This document shows positions 34,145-40,717 of a DNA stretch of 64,000 nucleotides, in pieces (within the stretch, counting starts at the first letter, position 1; each line of letters opens with the position of its first letter). The notes below the pieces were generated by a model. It did no database searches, was not told where the DNA came from, and saw nothing but the letters and a program-made list of their open reading frames with translations. Origin of the DNA: Gammaproteobacteria bacterium (GTDB taxonomy: Bacteria; Pseudomonadota; Gammaproteobacteria; Pseudomonadales; PIVM01); the NCBI GenBank assembly GCA_003353945.1, contig PIVM01000011.1, positions 1 to 64,000 of the forward strand. Direction: 5' to 3'. The position numbers and the translations under genes are program-made.

Positions 34145-35224
34145 ATGGATGTTTTTATGAGGATGTATAAGCTTGTTTCAATATGTGTCGTATTGATCGT
34201 AACACTGATGCCGTCTGGCTGTGCGAGTACAGCGGCAAATCAACAGACTAAGAATGCATTAGCAGGAGATAAACCCATGTTCGCTTCGCTCTACGATGAC
34301 GTTTTACAACAGTGCAAAAGTGGCGACGATTCAACACTCAAAACAGTCTACCAACAGCTGGGTGATAACAAATTTTTAAATTCAATTGAAGATGAGAATG
34401 CGTCAGGAGAGTATCTCCCTTTGAATTTGAAAAACATGCTTGAATGCATTGCCAGTAACACAAAGATGACAAGGGCGGCCCAGGCGTTTACCTTGTTAGC
34501 GGATCACCCCCTTTATCAAATGTCAGACGATGATTCGTCAAAACGCCGCAGGCTGTTGGTTTTATCTGCTGGCCATCTTGCAATGGCGGATGCGCCTGTG
34601 ATTGCTTTCTTGCGCGGTGAGTTGAGCTTGCATGATGAGCTAAATAGAAATTCTGCAGTAGAATCATTGGCAAGAATTGCATCGCCAGAATCTATGGCCG
34701 TTTTACAAGAAACGGTTTTTAATCAGCAGGCTGCAATTCAGGACGAAGTCACTTTGAAAATCATCTACCACGCGAATGCGATTACCGTGGCCCAGTTTAG
34801 AGACAAACCCGAGGTCTTATCATTTTTACTTGAATTTCTTTTTCATCTCAATATTCGTACAACGGTTGAGAAGAGCATTGTTGAAGACAGTCTTAAACGA
34901 GGCCCCGATAAGGTTGTATCACTTCCCCCGCTTGACAAGGATGCCGAGCATTCTGTCGAACTGGCCAGAATGCTCGGCCATTGGATCATTAAAAATAGAG
35001 ACTATTTATTTGAATGGAGTAATCCATCTGCTTTTGCTGGTCGTGTTAGCAAATTGCTGGGTATTGAGTTTGATGATTCCAAATATTTTAATAAGCAAGA
35101 GATTAATGCCTGGGTTACTTATCAGTTTTTCAATGCCGCCAAGGTCGAAGAGGATGGAGCTCGAAAGGCGCTATTGCAGAATATTATTAATGAAATGCAA
35201 AACAAGGGGATGCCTACAACTTAG
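34145..35224 (+). CDS. Periplasmic lipoprotein, candidate immunity protein
   Basis: The 359-residue product has a lipoprotein signal ending in LMPSGCAST (Cys near residue 27). The mature part is all helical and includes HEAT-like segments (NSAVESLARIASPESMAVLQETVFNQQ). Its ATG is immediately adjacent to the metalloprotease TAG, so the two are co-translated. A periplasmic lipoprotein directly behind a predicted peptidoglycan-directed effector is the usual arrangement for an immunity protein. No family was recognised, and the function is inferred from position alone. Confidence 0.75.
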   Translation: MDVFMRMYKLVSICVVLIVTLMPSGCASTAANQQTKNALAGDKPMFASLYDDVLQQCKSGDDSTLKTVYQQLGDNKFLNSIEDENASGEYLPLNLKNMLECIASNTKMTRAAQAFTLLADHPLYQMSDDDSSKRRRLLVLSAGHLAMADAPVIAFLRGELSLHDELNRNSAVESLARIASPESMAVLQETVFNQQAAIQDEVTLKIIYHANAITVAQFRDKPEVLSFLLEFLFHLNIRTTVEKSIVEDSLKRGPDKVVSLPPLDKDAEHSVELARMLGHWIIKNRDYLFEWSNPSAFAGRVSKLLGIEFDDSKYFNKQEINAWVTYQFFNAAKVEEDGARKALLQNIINEMQNKGMPTT

Positions 35225-35300
35225 CGACATACGTGCAAAGAGCTGATTATTAATTGCTGATATGTTGTAGTATTTTTTATAAAACGACCACTTAAGGGCC

Positions 35301-35322
35301 TTGGAAATAATAAATTTTCCAA
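35301..35322. terminator. Hairpin between convergent genes
   Basis: TTGGAAA (35301-35307) pairs with TTTCCAA (35316-35322) over an 8-nt AT loop, in the 179-bp gap between the lipoprotein and the convergent radical SAM gene. There is no adjacent T-run; any role in termination is inferred from position. Confidence 0.3.
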
Positions 35323-35403
35323 TTAGGCGCAGAATCATGCTTTCTCACTGAGGCGTTCAAATGGGAGGTATTTGCTTTAGCCTGCTAAGTTGACATCATC
35401 CGT

Positions 35404-36690
35404 TCAAAAAGAAAAGTCAGGCCCATAGCGCAGCTTATAGGTTTTGATTCGTTCTTGAACAAATCTCCCATAATAATCAGTAATGGTCTGTTTAGATAGA
35501 TCCGGCATATCAAGTGTGGATTCGTCATCCTTTGTGGGGTAGGCAGCCCCGTCTTCGGCAAGGTACTTTTTATCGATACAAAGGTCGAAAAGAGGCGTGC
35601 CAGGGTAGGGGTAAAAAACGAAATGAGCAAAATCGTCAGGTTCCAATTGTTGGTTCAGCGCAAGGGTTTGCTCGATATCTTCAGCGGTTTCTCCTGGAAG
35701 CCCTATCATGTAGTTTGCCGTTGCCATCATGCCGGCTTCTTTAGTCCATTCAAAGGCGTTGATAAAGTCCTCATTTGCAAAGGATCGATTTAAAACCTCT
35801 CGTCTTATACGCTCGCTGCCACTCTCGACACCGTAGATGATATGTTTGCAGCCGGCTCTTTGCAGGTCTTCGATAATCTGAGCTGTGACGGTGTCGGCCC
35901 GCCCGTTAATAGAAAAACCCGTTCCGATCTCTTTTTCATAAAGGTTGCAAAATTTCTTAAGCCACTTCTTATTGATCGTAAAGGTGTCATCCAGAAAAAC
36001 GACATAGCTTAGGGGGCTGGATTCTTTGATCTGTTGCAGTTCCTCCAATACGTTTTCTGCAGACCTTCTTCTGAGATATTGATTTGTTTTGTAAATGTTG
36101 CTCATAGACCCTGCCGCACAATAGGTGCATCGAAATGGGCACCCTCGTTGCGTGAGGACATGAGCTACACCGTTTTGTTCTTCTAACAAATCTCGAGCCA
36201 AAAAAGGTAGGCGATCTAATGATGTAATGGGGGGGCGCATTGTTGGTTTCGCAGCCCCCTTCTTCCAAATGTTTGCAATTTCTTTTTTGTTACGGCCTTG
36301 GTTTTCTGCAAAGTCATCCAAAAGCTCTGCCACTGGCTCTTCCCCTTCTCCAATACAGACATAGTCGAAGCTTTCGCTTTGTAGAATTGACTCTGGCGAA
36401 AAGCTTGGATGAGGGCCTCCTGCAATGATGGGGATATTGTGTGATTTGCTGATGGCGAAGGCAAATTCTTGCGCCCGTGGCCATTGCCGGGTTGTGAGTG
36501 AAAAACCGATAAGGTCTGGCTTTTGTCTTTCAATCTCAAGCAGTGCGTCTTGAGGACTATCCTTGATGGCAAGGCGAAAAAACGCGGCTTGATGGCCGCG
36601 TGAGCGAATATACGAACCTATAGCGGCGGGTCCTATTGAGCTTAAAAACCAGCTTGTTTCCGTGTCAATTTCAAGAAACAGAATTTTCAT
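35404..36690 (-). CDS. Radical SAM protein with cobalamin-binding-like N-terminal domain
   Basis: From the ATG at 36690 the product has 428 residues. Residues 1-125 have the B12-binding Rossmann fold layout (MKILFLEIDT..., ...IIAGGPHPSFSP, IGEGEEP), but the DxHxxG cobalamin-ligand motif is not present. The 4Fe-4S motif CPFRCTYC (Cys 184, 188, 191) starts the radical SAM barrel, continuing with GRADTV, GVESGSERI and MIGLPGETAEDIEQT. The start is chosen because it overlaps the upstream gene's end by 20 bp, as in coupled genes; a further ATG lies 51 bp upstream. It is the last gene of the PAAR-led operon. The substrate is unknown. Confidence 0.88.
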   Translation of the reverse strand: MKILFLEIDTETSWFLSSIGPAAIGSYIRSRGHQAAFFRLAIKDSPQDALLEIERQKPDLIGFSLTTRQWPRAQEFAFAISKSHNIPIIAGGPHPSFSPESILQSESFDYVCIGEGEEPVAELLDDFAENQGRNKKEIANIWKKGAAKPTMRPPITSLDRLPFLARDLLEEQNGVAHVLTQRGCPFRCTYCAAGSMSNIYKTNQYLRRRSAENVLEELQQIKESSPLSYVVFLDDTFTINKKWLKKFCNLYEKEIGTGFSINGRADTVTAQIIEDLQRAGCKHIIYGVESGSERIRREVLNRSFANEDFINAFEWTKEAGMMATANYMIGLPGETAEDIEQTLALNQQLEPDDFAHFVFYPYPGTPLFDLCIDKKYLAEDGAAYPTKDDESTLDMPDLSKQTITDYYGRFVQERIKTYKLRYGPDFSF

Positions 36691-37216
36691 TCGATTTAAT
36701 CGAATTTGCGAGAGAACGAAGTGAATTCCAACCGTAGTCAAGGTCAGATTTCAGTACGTTTGTTGTTAATGTCACCATTTCTTCTGCCAGAATCCATGCC
36801 ATGGATAGTCTGAAAAGAGGGAGGCTGCCGGCGTTAAAGAAGATCTGATTTGCAGTAGCACAGTTGCCATTGATCTTGCCTGTTTTGCAGAAATCTTCTC
36901 GGAAATCAGTCAGGTGATCCTTGATGTTCTCGGCAGTTTGTTTCATATACGCCTCAGGATCCTCGTTGTATTCTGCTGGCAGGGTCAATAAATTGATGGC
37001 GATACAAAACGCGTCGGGAGGAGTGCCTGGCGATGCCGGTTTCATTTCAAATGTTTTCGAAGGGGGAGGTTGTCGGAAAGTAATAGACAAAGAGCTGACT
37101 GTCGCGTCTTTTTCAGGTGCAGGAAGTGTAGATTCCTGATCTAGCATAAATCCAGAAGGTACACTAAAGGAAATGTGACCGTGTTGGGTTATATCCTCTT
37201 GAGTACTTTTTTCCAT
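36671..37216 (-). CDS. DUF1795/DcrB-like protein, possible effector chaperone
   Basis: The 181-residue product has HGHISFSVPSGFMLDQES at residues 12-29, resembling the opening of DcrB/DUF1795 proteins, then a single alpha/beta domain. The DUF1795 family includes the Eag chaperones that hold the membrane segments of PAAR effectors, and a PAAR gene is two genes upstream. That PAAR protein has no hydrophobic region, so a classical Eag role is uncertain. AGGAAA precedes the ATG, and one base separates it from the methyltransferase stop. Confidence 0.6.
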   Translation of the reverse strand: MEKSTQEDITQHGHISFSVPSGFMLDQESTLPAPEKDATVSSLSITFRQPPPSKTFEMKPASPGTPPDAFCIAINLLTLPAEYNEDPEAYMKQTAENIKDHLTDFREDFCKTGKINGNCATANQIFFNAGSLPLFRLSMAWILAEEMVTLTTNVLKSDLDYGWNSLRSLANSIKSNENSVS

Positions 37217-37217
37217 A

Positions 37218-38327
37218 TCAGTTTCCTGTTGATGAGCAGTCGTCGGTTACTGCTTTTTTTTGTAATCGGAACCAGTGTACCAAATATTGTGTCAGACATC
37301 TGTCATGAAGGTGCAAGGTCCACGGTTGGCCTGTTCCTTCTTCCAAGATTGTAAATTGGTAGTCCTGTTGTTGGCACAAAAGTTCTCTCAATCTCTTTTC
37401 TGGATCTCCCCCGCTGGTACAGCGTTGTGAATGTCCACCGATCCATGAGGTGACAGGGGTCACATGACCTGTCCAATCATAGGGGGTTGTGAGGATGGCG
37501 AGACCGTCAGGTTTCAACACACGATGCATTTGTTGGATGCAATCAAAAGGACTCTGCGTCGTATCGATAATGTTATAGCTGGTTGCCAGATCAAATTGAT
37601 TGTCACAAAAAGGCAAGTTAAGGGCATCACAAGCCCAAAAATCTGCTTTCGAGGTTTCTGAAAATCCTCCCAGGTCAATTTTGTGGTAATCGTAGACAAG
37701 GCCGCATCTGCGTTTGGGATAGGAGATAAAACCCTGTGTCAAAGCCTTGTTAGCAGTTCTTAGAAAACTAAAGTTAAGGTCGATACCCAGTACCAGGTCA
37801 TTGGTTTTTTGTGTCCATTCAAAGGTGCCGCGACCTGTGGCGCACCCTATGTCAAGAATCGGGCCATTGGGAATGGCGAGGTTCGACGTTGTGCTATCAA
37901 CAAGTGTCTTCATGGCACTCTTCGCGTTTCCTGGCAATAGATCTGTACCCTCAGAAGCTGCCTGTAAATCACTGAAGTGCGCCTGGTTGTAAATGCTAAG
38001 ATGTTGCCGTTGGGTATCAAATTCAGATCCAGGGCCGCAACAATCTCCGATCAAGCTTTCCATCGTGTCAGAGAGATCGTTTCGTTTCAATATGGCGTGT
38101 GTGTTGCCTGAGACATAGGCCCGAAGGTTTGGCACGATAATGGGGATGCCATCGATTATGGGAAATTCACTCAAGCAGGCTTGACTGGAGCAAAGCAGTA
38201 TGCCTTCCTCGATTCCTTCATCACACTCTTTTACGACGGTGCCGATGACAAGGGGTTCAATAGATCCTTTATTTTGGCGGCACACCGGGCAGAAGGGTTT
38301 AAATTGTTCAAAGTGTGTCCGTCTGAT
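37218..38327 (-). CDS. Zinc-ribbon SAM-dependent methyltransferase, apparent AUC start
   Basis: A class I methyltransferase with motif I ILDIGCATGRG (about residue 157) and a later DLATSYNIIDTTQSPFDCIQQ region. The first conventional start is GTG at 38285, giving 355 residues that begin with CRQNKG. The frame stays open 14 codons further up and adds FKPFCPVC, which restores a CPxC knuckle that pairs with the later CSSQAC and EFPIIDGIP, typical of Trm112-like zinc ribbons. At the end of that extension is ATC (38325-38327), exactly 7 nt after a perfect AGGAGG. It is in frame with the PAAR gene, whose TAA lies two codons before the ATC. Either AUC initiation or stop readthrough is implied. The substrate is unknown. 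Confidence 0.8.
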   Translation of the reverse strand: MRRTHFEQFKPFCPVCRQNKGSIEPLVIGTVVKECDEGIEEGILLCSSQACLSEFPIIDGIPIIVPNLRAYVSGNTHAILKRNDLSDTMESLIGDCCGPGSEFDTQRQHLSIYNQAHFSDLQAASEGTDLLPGNAKSAMKTLVDSTTSNLAIPNGPILDIGCATGRGTFEWTQKTNDLVLGIDLNFSFLRTANKALTQGFISYPKRRCGLVYDYHKIDLGGFSETSKADFWACDALNLPFCDNQFDLATSYNIIDTTQSPFDCIQQMHRVLKPDGLAILTTPYDWTGHVTPVTSWIGGHSQRCTSGGDPEKRLRELLCQQQDYQFTILEEGTGQPWTLHLHDRCLTQYLVHWFRLQKKAVTDDCSSTGN

Positions 38328-38330
38328 TTT

Positions 38331-38714
38331 TTATCCTCCTATCATCACTGTGGTCGAACCTGGAGGCTGAATGGAACCCGCCGGTGATGGAATTGGGGCA
38401 ACGCAGCTTGTGTGAGCTGTTGTGTCTCCCACTCGTGCGGCAGGTAGGCCACCTATCATCACAGAGCTGGAACCCTTCACGACCATACCTGGGCCTCCCG
38501 GGACACAACCTGCTAGCGCACATGGCGCTGTTTGCGATGTCAAAGTTGCTGCGGGTTGACCATCAACCAAAACGGTGGTCACGCCATTGGTTATAGCAAG
38601 CGGCATGGCAGGGTGAGGTACCGGAGTCGGCACCGGGGCTGCCGGATGAATGGGGGCATGGCAGTGGGGAGCACTCTGGAGCACATTGTCTCCAACCCTA
38701 GCGGCTGCAGGCAT
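38331..38714 (-). CDS. PAAR-repeat spike-tip protein
   Basis: The 127-residue product begins MPAAARVGDNVLQSAPHCH and shows PAAR/DUF4150-type repeats: ITNGVTTVLVDGQPAAT, then VVKGSSSVMIGGLPAARVGDTTAHTSC and SIQPPGSTTVMIGG. His and Cys residues would bind the tip zinc. It sharpens the VgrG spike and can carry effectors. It has a good ribosome binding site (AGGAGAAAGAAG). Its last codons (ATA GGA GGA TAA) contain the AGGAGG that serves the methyltransferase, which follows in the same frame. Confidence 0.92.
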   Translation of the reverse strand: MPAAARVGDNVLQSAPHCHAPIHPAAPVPTPVPHPAMPLAITNGVTTVLVDGQPAATLTSQTAPCALAGCVPGGPGMVVKGSSSVMIGGLPAARVGDTTAHTSCVAPIPSPAGSIQPPGSTTVMIGG

Positions 38715-38750
38715 CTTCTTTCTCCTGTATATCAGTGACCGAAATCATCA

Positions 38751-39086
38751 TTAATTAAGGCGAATCATTTTTCCCTTCACATTGACGTCTTTATTTGCGT
38801 TGATATTCACGTCGTCTGTGGCCTCGATGCATACATTAGGGGCATTTATCGAAATTTGTTCACTTGCCTGCAATGCAAGCTTTGCACCGCTCACCTCCAG
38901 TTCCGAACCTTCATCGGTGAGTCTTATCTTTACCATCGTAGAGCCTTCCTGATTCTGGATTGTCAAAAGGTCATCTGAGCCGCTTTGGGTTGTGGTAACA
39001 GTTCTGCCTGATGATAGAAAAAGGAACTGTTCAGATTCTTCTATTTTTGATGAGGGTTCTAGGTTGATAATGCTTGCTTTTTTCAT
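38751..39086 (-). CDS. Small VgrG-tail-like beta-repeat protein
   Basis: The 111-residue product's C-terminal half reads LALQASEQISINAPNVCIEATDDVNINANKDVNVKGKMIRLN, the alternating hydrophobic short-strand repeat seen at the end of VgrG. The vgrG at 28337 contains a similar KASNICIEATDNITIKV and ends KGSMVKIN. It lacks the gp27 and OB-fold parts. It may be a stand-alone spike or needle adaptor for the PAAR protein encoded 36 bp downstream, or a surviving vgrG fragment. AAAGGTG 7 nt before the ATG supports translation. Confidence 0.7.
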   Translation of the reverse strand: MKKASIINLEPSSKIEESEQFLFLSSGRTVTTTQSGSDDLLTIQNQEGSTMVKIRLTDEGSELEVSGAKLALQASEQISINAPNVCIEATDDVNINANKDVNVKGKMIRLN

Positions 39087-39155
39087 GAGTAGTCACCTTT
39101 AGTAGGTGTGGCAAAATGTAAGTATTCCAACGGATAACGACTATAACGGAGAGTC

Positions 39156-39506
39156 TTACGGCCTACAAGCGAAAATCATCTGCTTGATAAGGATCAGTTT
39201 TTTCAGCGGGTTGCCTGATGTGGACAACACCAGTGTCGTAACATGAGGGCGCCTCAAAAATTTGAATTTTTTAAAGGTGCCCTTTAGAGAAAAATTCAGT
39301 GCCCCATTTTCAGCCAATCGCTCTTCGGTACCGCTGCCAGTGAAATCAGAGGTAATCAATACATCAGTCATTGTAATAATGTAATACGCAATCGGGTTTT
39401 CTCCAACTTTTGGCGCGGTGATTTTTGCTTCCGGGTAGTGTTTGCCTGAGCGGCAGGAGTTAATCAGGTGAGGTGTGTGCATCATGGCGCCGGAACAAAC
39501 TTGCAT
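39156..39506 (-). pseudogene. Truncated hcp (5' part missing)
   Basis: Residues 11-75 (TPHLINSCRSGKHYPEAKI..., YYIITMTDVLITSDFTG) align with the centre of Hcp1 and Hcp2 (TPNLIKTCCTGKHYPEAKI, YYIITMTDVLITSVSTG). About 80 N-terminal residues of Hcp, including DMFLKIEG and the glycine loop, are absent. The C-terminus (after about residue 75) differs from both other copies, with a basic tail, FKKFKFLRRPHVTT. The break near 39490 looks like a recombination junction. It could still yield a short protein, but it cannot form a normal Hcp ring subunit. Confidence 0.75.
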
Positions 39507-39712
39507 ACCGGTTTCTGCCTTCTGGAAAATGTATCCATTAAACTAGCCTCCAATTTATCCCACTCGGAAAGCCAAATCCACAAAACGATAGATAATGTAA
39601 AAAACAGATCAGTGACCTGATATCCATCTCCAAAAAAACCGGCAATACTAAGAAGGCAGATCAAGAGGCGATTGATGTTATGAATGCGTTTTTTTGTCTT
39701 CTGGTTACACAT
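39482..39712 (-). CDS. Possible small membrane protein upstream of the hcp fragment
   Basis: A 76-codon frame has a basic start (MCNQKTKKRIHNINR), two hydrophobic segments (LLICLLSIAGFFG and LFFTLSIVLWIWLSEW) and a charged tail. It overlaps the hcp fragment by 25 bp in another frame, so its last residues are probably fortuitous. It could be a small membrane immunity-type protein or a chance frame. No family was recognised. Confidence 0.35.
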   Translation of the reverse strand: MCNQKTKKRIHNINRLLICLLSIAGFFGDGYQVTDLFFTLSIVLWIWLSEWDKLEASLMDTFSRRQKPVCKFVPAP

Positions 39713-39867
39713 TGCCTGTCTCCCGATACTGTCGTGATAACGCTGTGTTTATTGAGATAAATGCAATGGTTGTGCCATTTTTATTGGCATTGAAAGAATA
39801 TGGTTTTGATAGAAATCCAAGAGCACTATCAATGCCGATAATTTGATGCAATTAGTAAGGTAAAGGA

Positions 39868-39895
39868 TAAAAAAAGCCGATCACATAGACCGGCT
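39868..39895 (-). terminator. Second intrinsic terminator after hcp2
   Basis: On the minus strand AGCCG (95-91 of the 39800s) pairs with CGGCT (39879-39875) over an 11-nt loop and is followed by seven T's. It is the second of two in tandem behind hcp2. Confidence 0.7.
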
Positions 39896-39901
39896 GCAAT
39901 A

Positions 39902-39923
39902 AAACCTGATTGGAAACAGGTTT
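39902..39923 (-). terminator. Intrinsic terminator after hcp2
   Basis: AAACCTG (39902-39908) and CAGGTTT (39917-39923) form a 7-bp stem over 8 nt, 14 bp past the hcp2 stop. Read on the minus strand it is followed by TATT, so the T-run is poor; a better terminator lies just beyond. Confidence 0.6.
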
Positions 39924-39936
39924 TTTTAGAAATTAT

Positions 39937-40419
39937 TTATTCAGCAGTATTTGCTTCAATATCAAAAACAGTTTCAATAGTCGCGCCAGCAGCGCCGTCT
40001 TTCGCCTGAGGTGTATATTCAACTTTAACCTTGGCAAAATTCAGGGACACATTTTCAGTCAAACGATCTTCGCCACCACTTCCACCGGTGGAAACAGAGG
40101 TAATCAATACATCAGTCATCGTAATGATGTAATACTCAACCGGTTTATCTCCGGCTTTACGCACGGTGATTTTTGCTTCCGGGTAGTGCTTACCTGTGCA
40201 GCAGGTTTTAATCAGGTTGGGTGTGGATTTATCAATGTACTTGGTTATGGAAATATCCTGAACACTGACTTTGCCAGCACCGCCACCGGCGCCCAAATGC
40301 ATACTGCCGGATTGATTCATGCCCCAGCTCCAGGCTAGCAAATCAATTTCGTCTCCATGCGCGTGATCGATTGTTTCACCATCCACACCTTCAATTTTTA
40401 AAAACATATCAACGGCCAT
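39937..40419 (-). CDS. hcp: T6SS tube protein Hcp (copy 2)
   Basis: The 160-residue product begins MAVDMFLKIEGVDGETIDHA and is very similar to Hcp1 along its length. The start at 40419 is chosen because GGAGG lies 8 nt upstream; an in-frame ATG at 40434 precedes that ribosome binding site and would put it inside the gene. It is monocistronic: a sigma-54 promoter and enhancer lie upstream and two terminators downstream. This arrangement suits bulk production of the tube protein when the system is induced. Confidence 0.97.
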   Translation of the reverse strand: MAVDMFLKIEGVDGETIDHAHGDEIDLLAWSWGMNQSGSMHLGAGGGAGKVSVQDISITKYIDKSTPNLIKTCCTGKHYPEAKITVRKAGDKPVEYYIITMTDVLITSVSTGGSGGEDRLTENVSLNFAKVKVEYTPQAKDGAAGATIETVFDIEANTAE

Positions 40420-40481
40420 TTTAGTACCCTCCATTGGGTGTAGTTTGTTAATTGGTATTGCTTACTGCTTATCTAAGAGGT

Positions 40482-40497
40482 ATCAATAAGCGTGCCA
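40482..40497 (-). promoter_or_regulatory. Sigma-54 (-24/-12) promoter of hcp2
   Basis: On the minus strand TGGCACG (40497-40491), CTTA, TTGAT (40486-40482) matches TGGCACG-N4-TTGCW perfectly at -24 and with one mismatch (A for C) at -12. Predicted transcription starts near 40470, about 50 nt before the hcp2 ATG. Confidence 0.78.
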
Positions 40498-40563
40498 ACA
40501 ATAAACGGCGAAAATATGCCAGGATCAAACAGAAACATGCACTGTTTTCTTCGTATGACTTAA

Positions 40564-40597
40564 AAGTGACATGACATAGCTATGTCCGCTGTGTCAC
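40564..40597 (-). promoter_or_regulatory. Putative enhancer (UAS) for hcp2
   Basis: Read on the minus strand: GTGACACAG (40597-40589), 16 bp, ATGTCACTT (40572-40564). The core holds a perfect 14-bp palindrome GACATAGCTATGTC (40573-40586). The same two 9-mers bracket 18 bp upstream of vgrG. It lies 66 bp from the -24 box, exactly one helical turn less than the 76 bp at vgrG. Confidence 0.75.
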
Positions 40598-40717
40598 AAA
40601 CTGTTCTTGTGCTGTTGATTTTGACGCATGTAGTATGAGCGAGTTATAGGAAGAATTAACACTTCTGTCTGATTGCTGAAATTGCAGCAATCATAAGTGC
40701 TTGAATAAAATCGGCGG

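Noticed and set aside
40420..40434. Upstream ATG of hcp2 at 40434
   Set aside because: The strong GGAGG lies downstream of it and 8 nt before the ATG at 40419, so the latter is the start.
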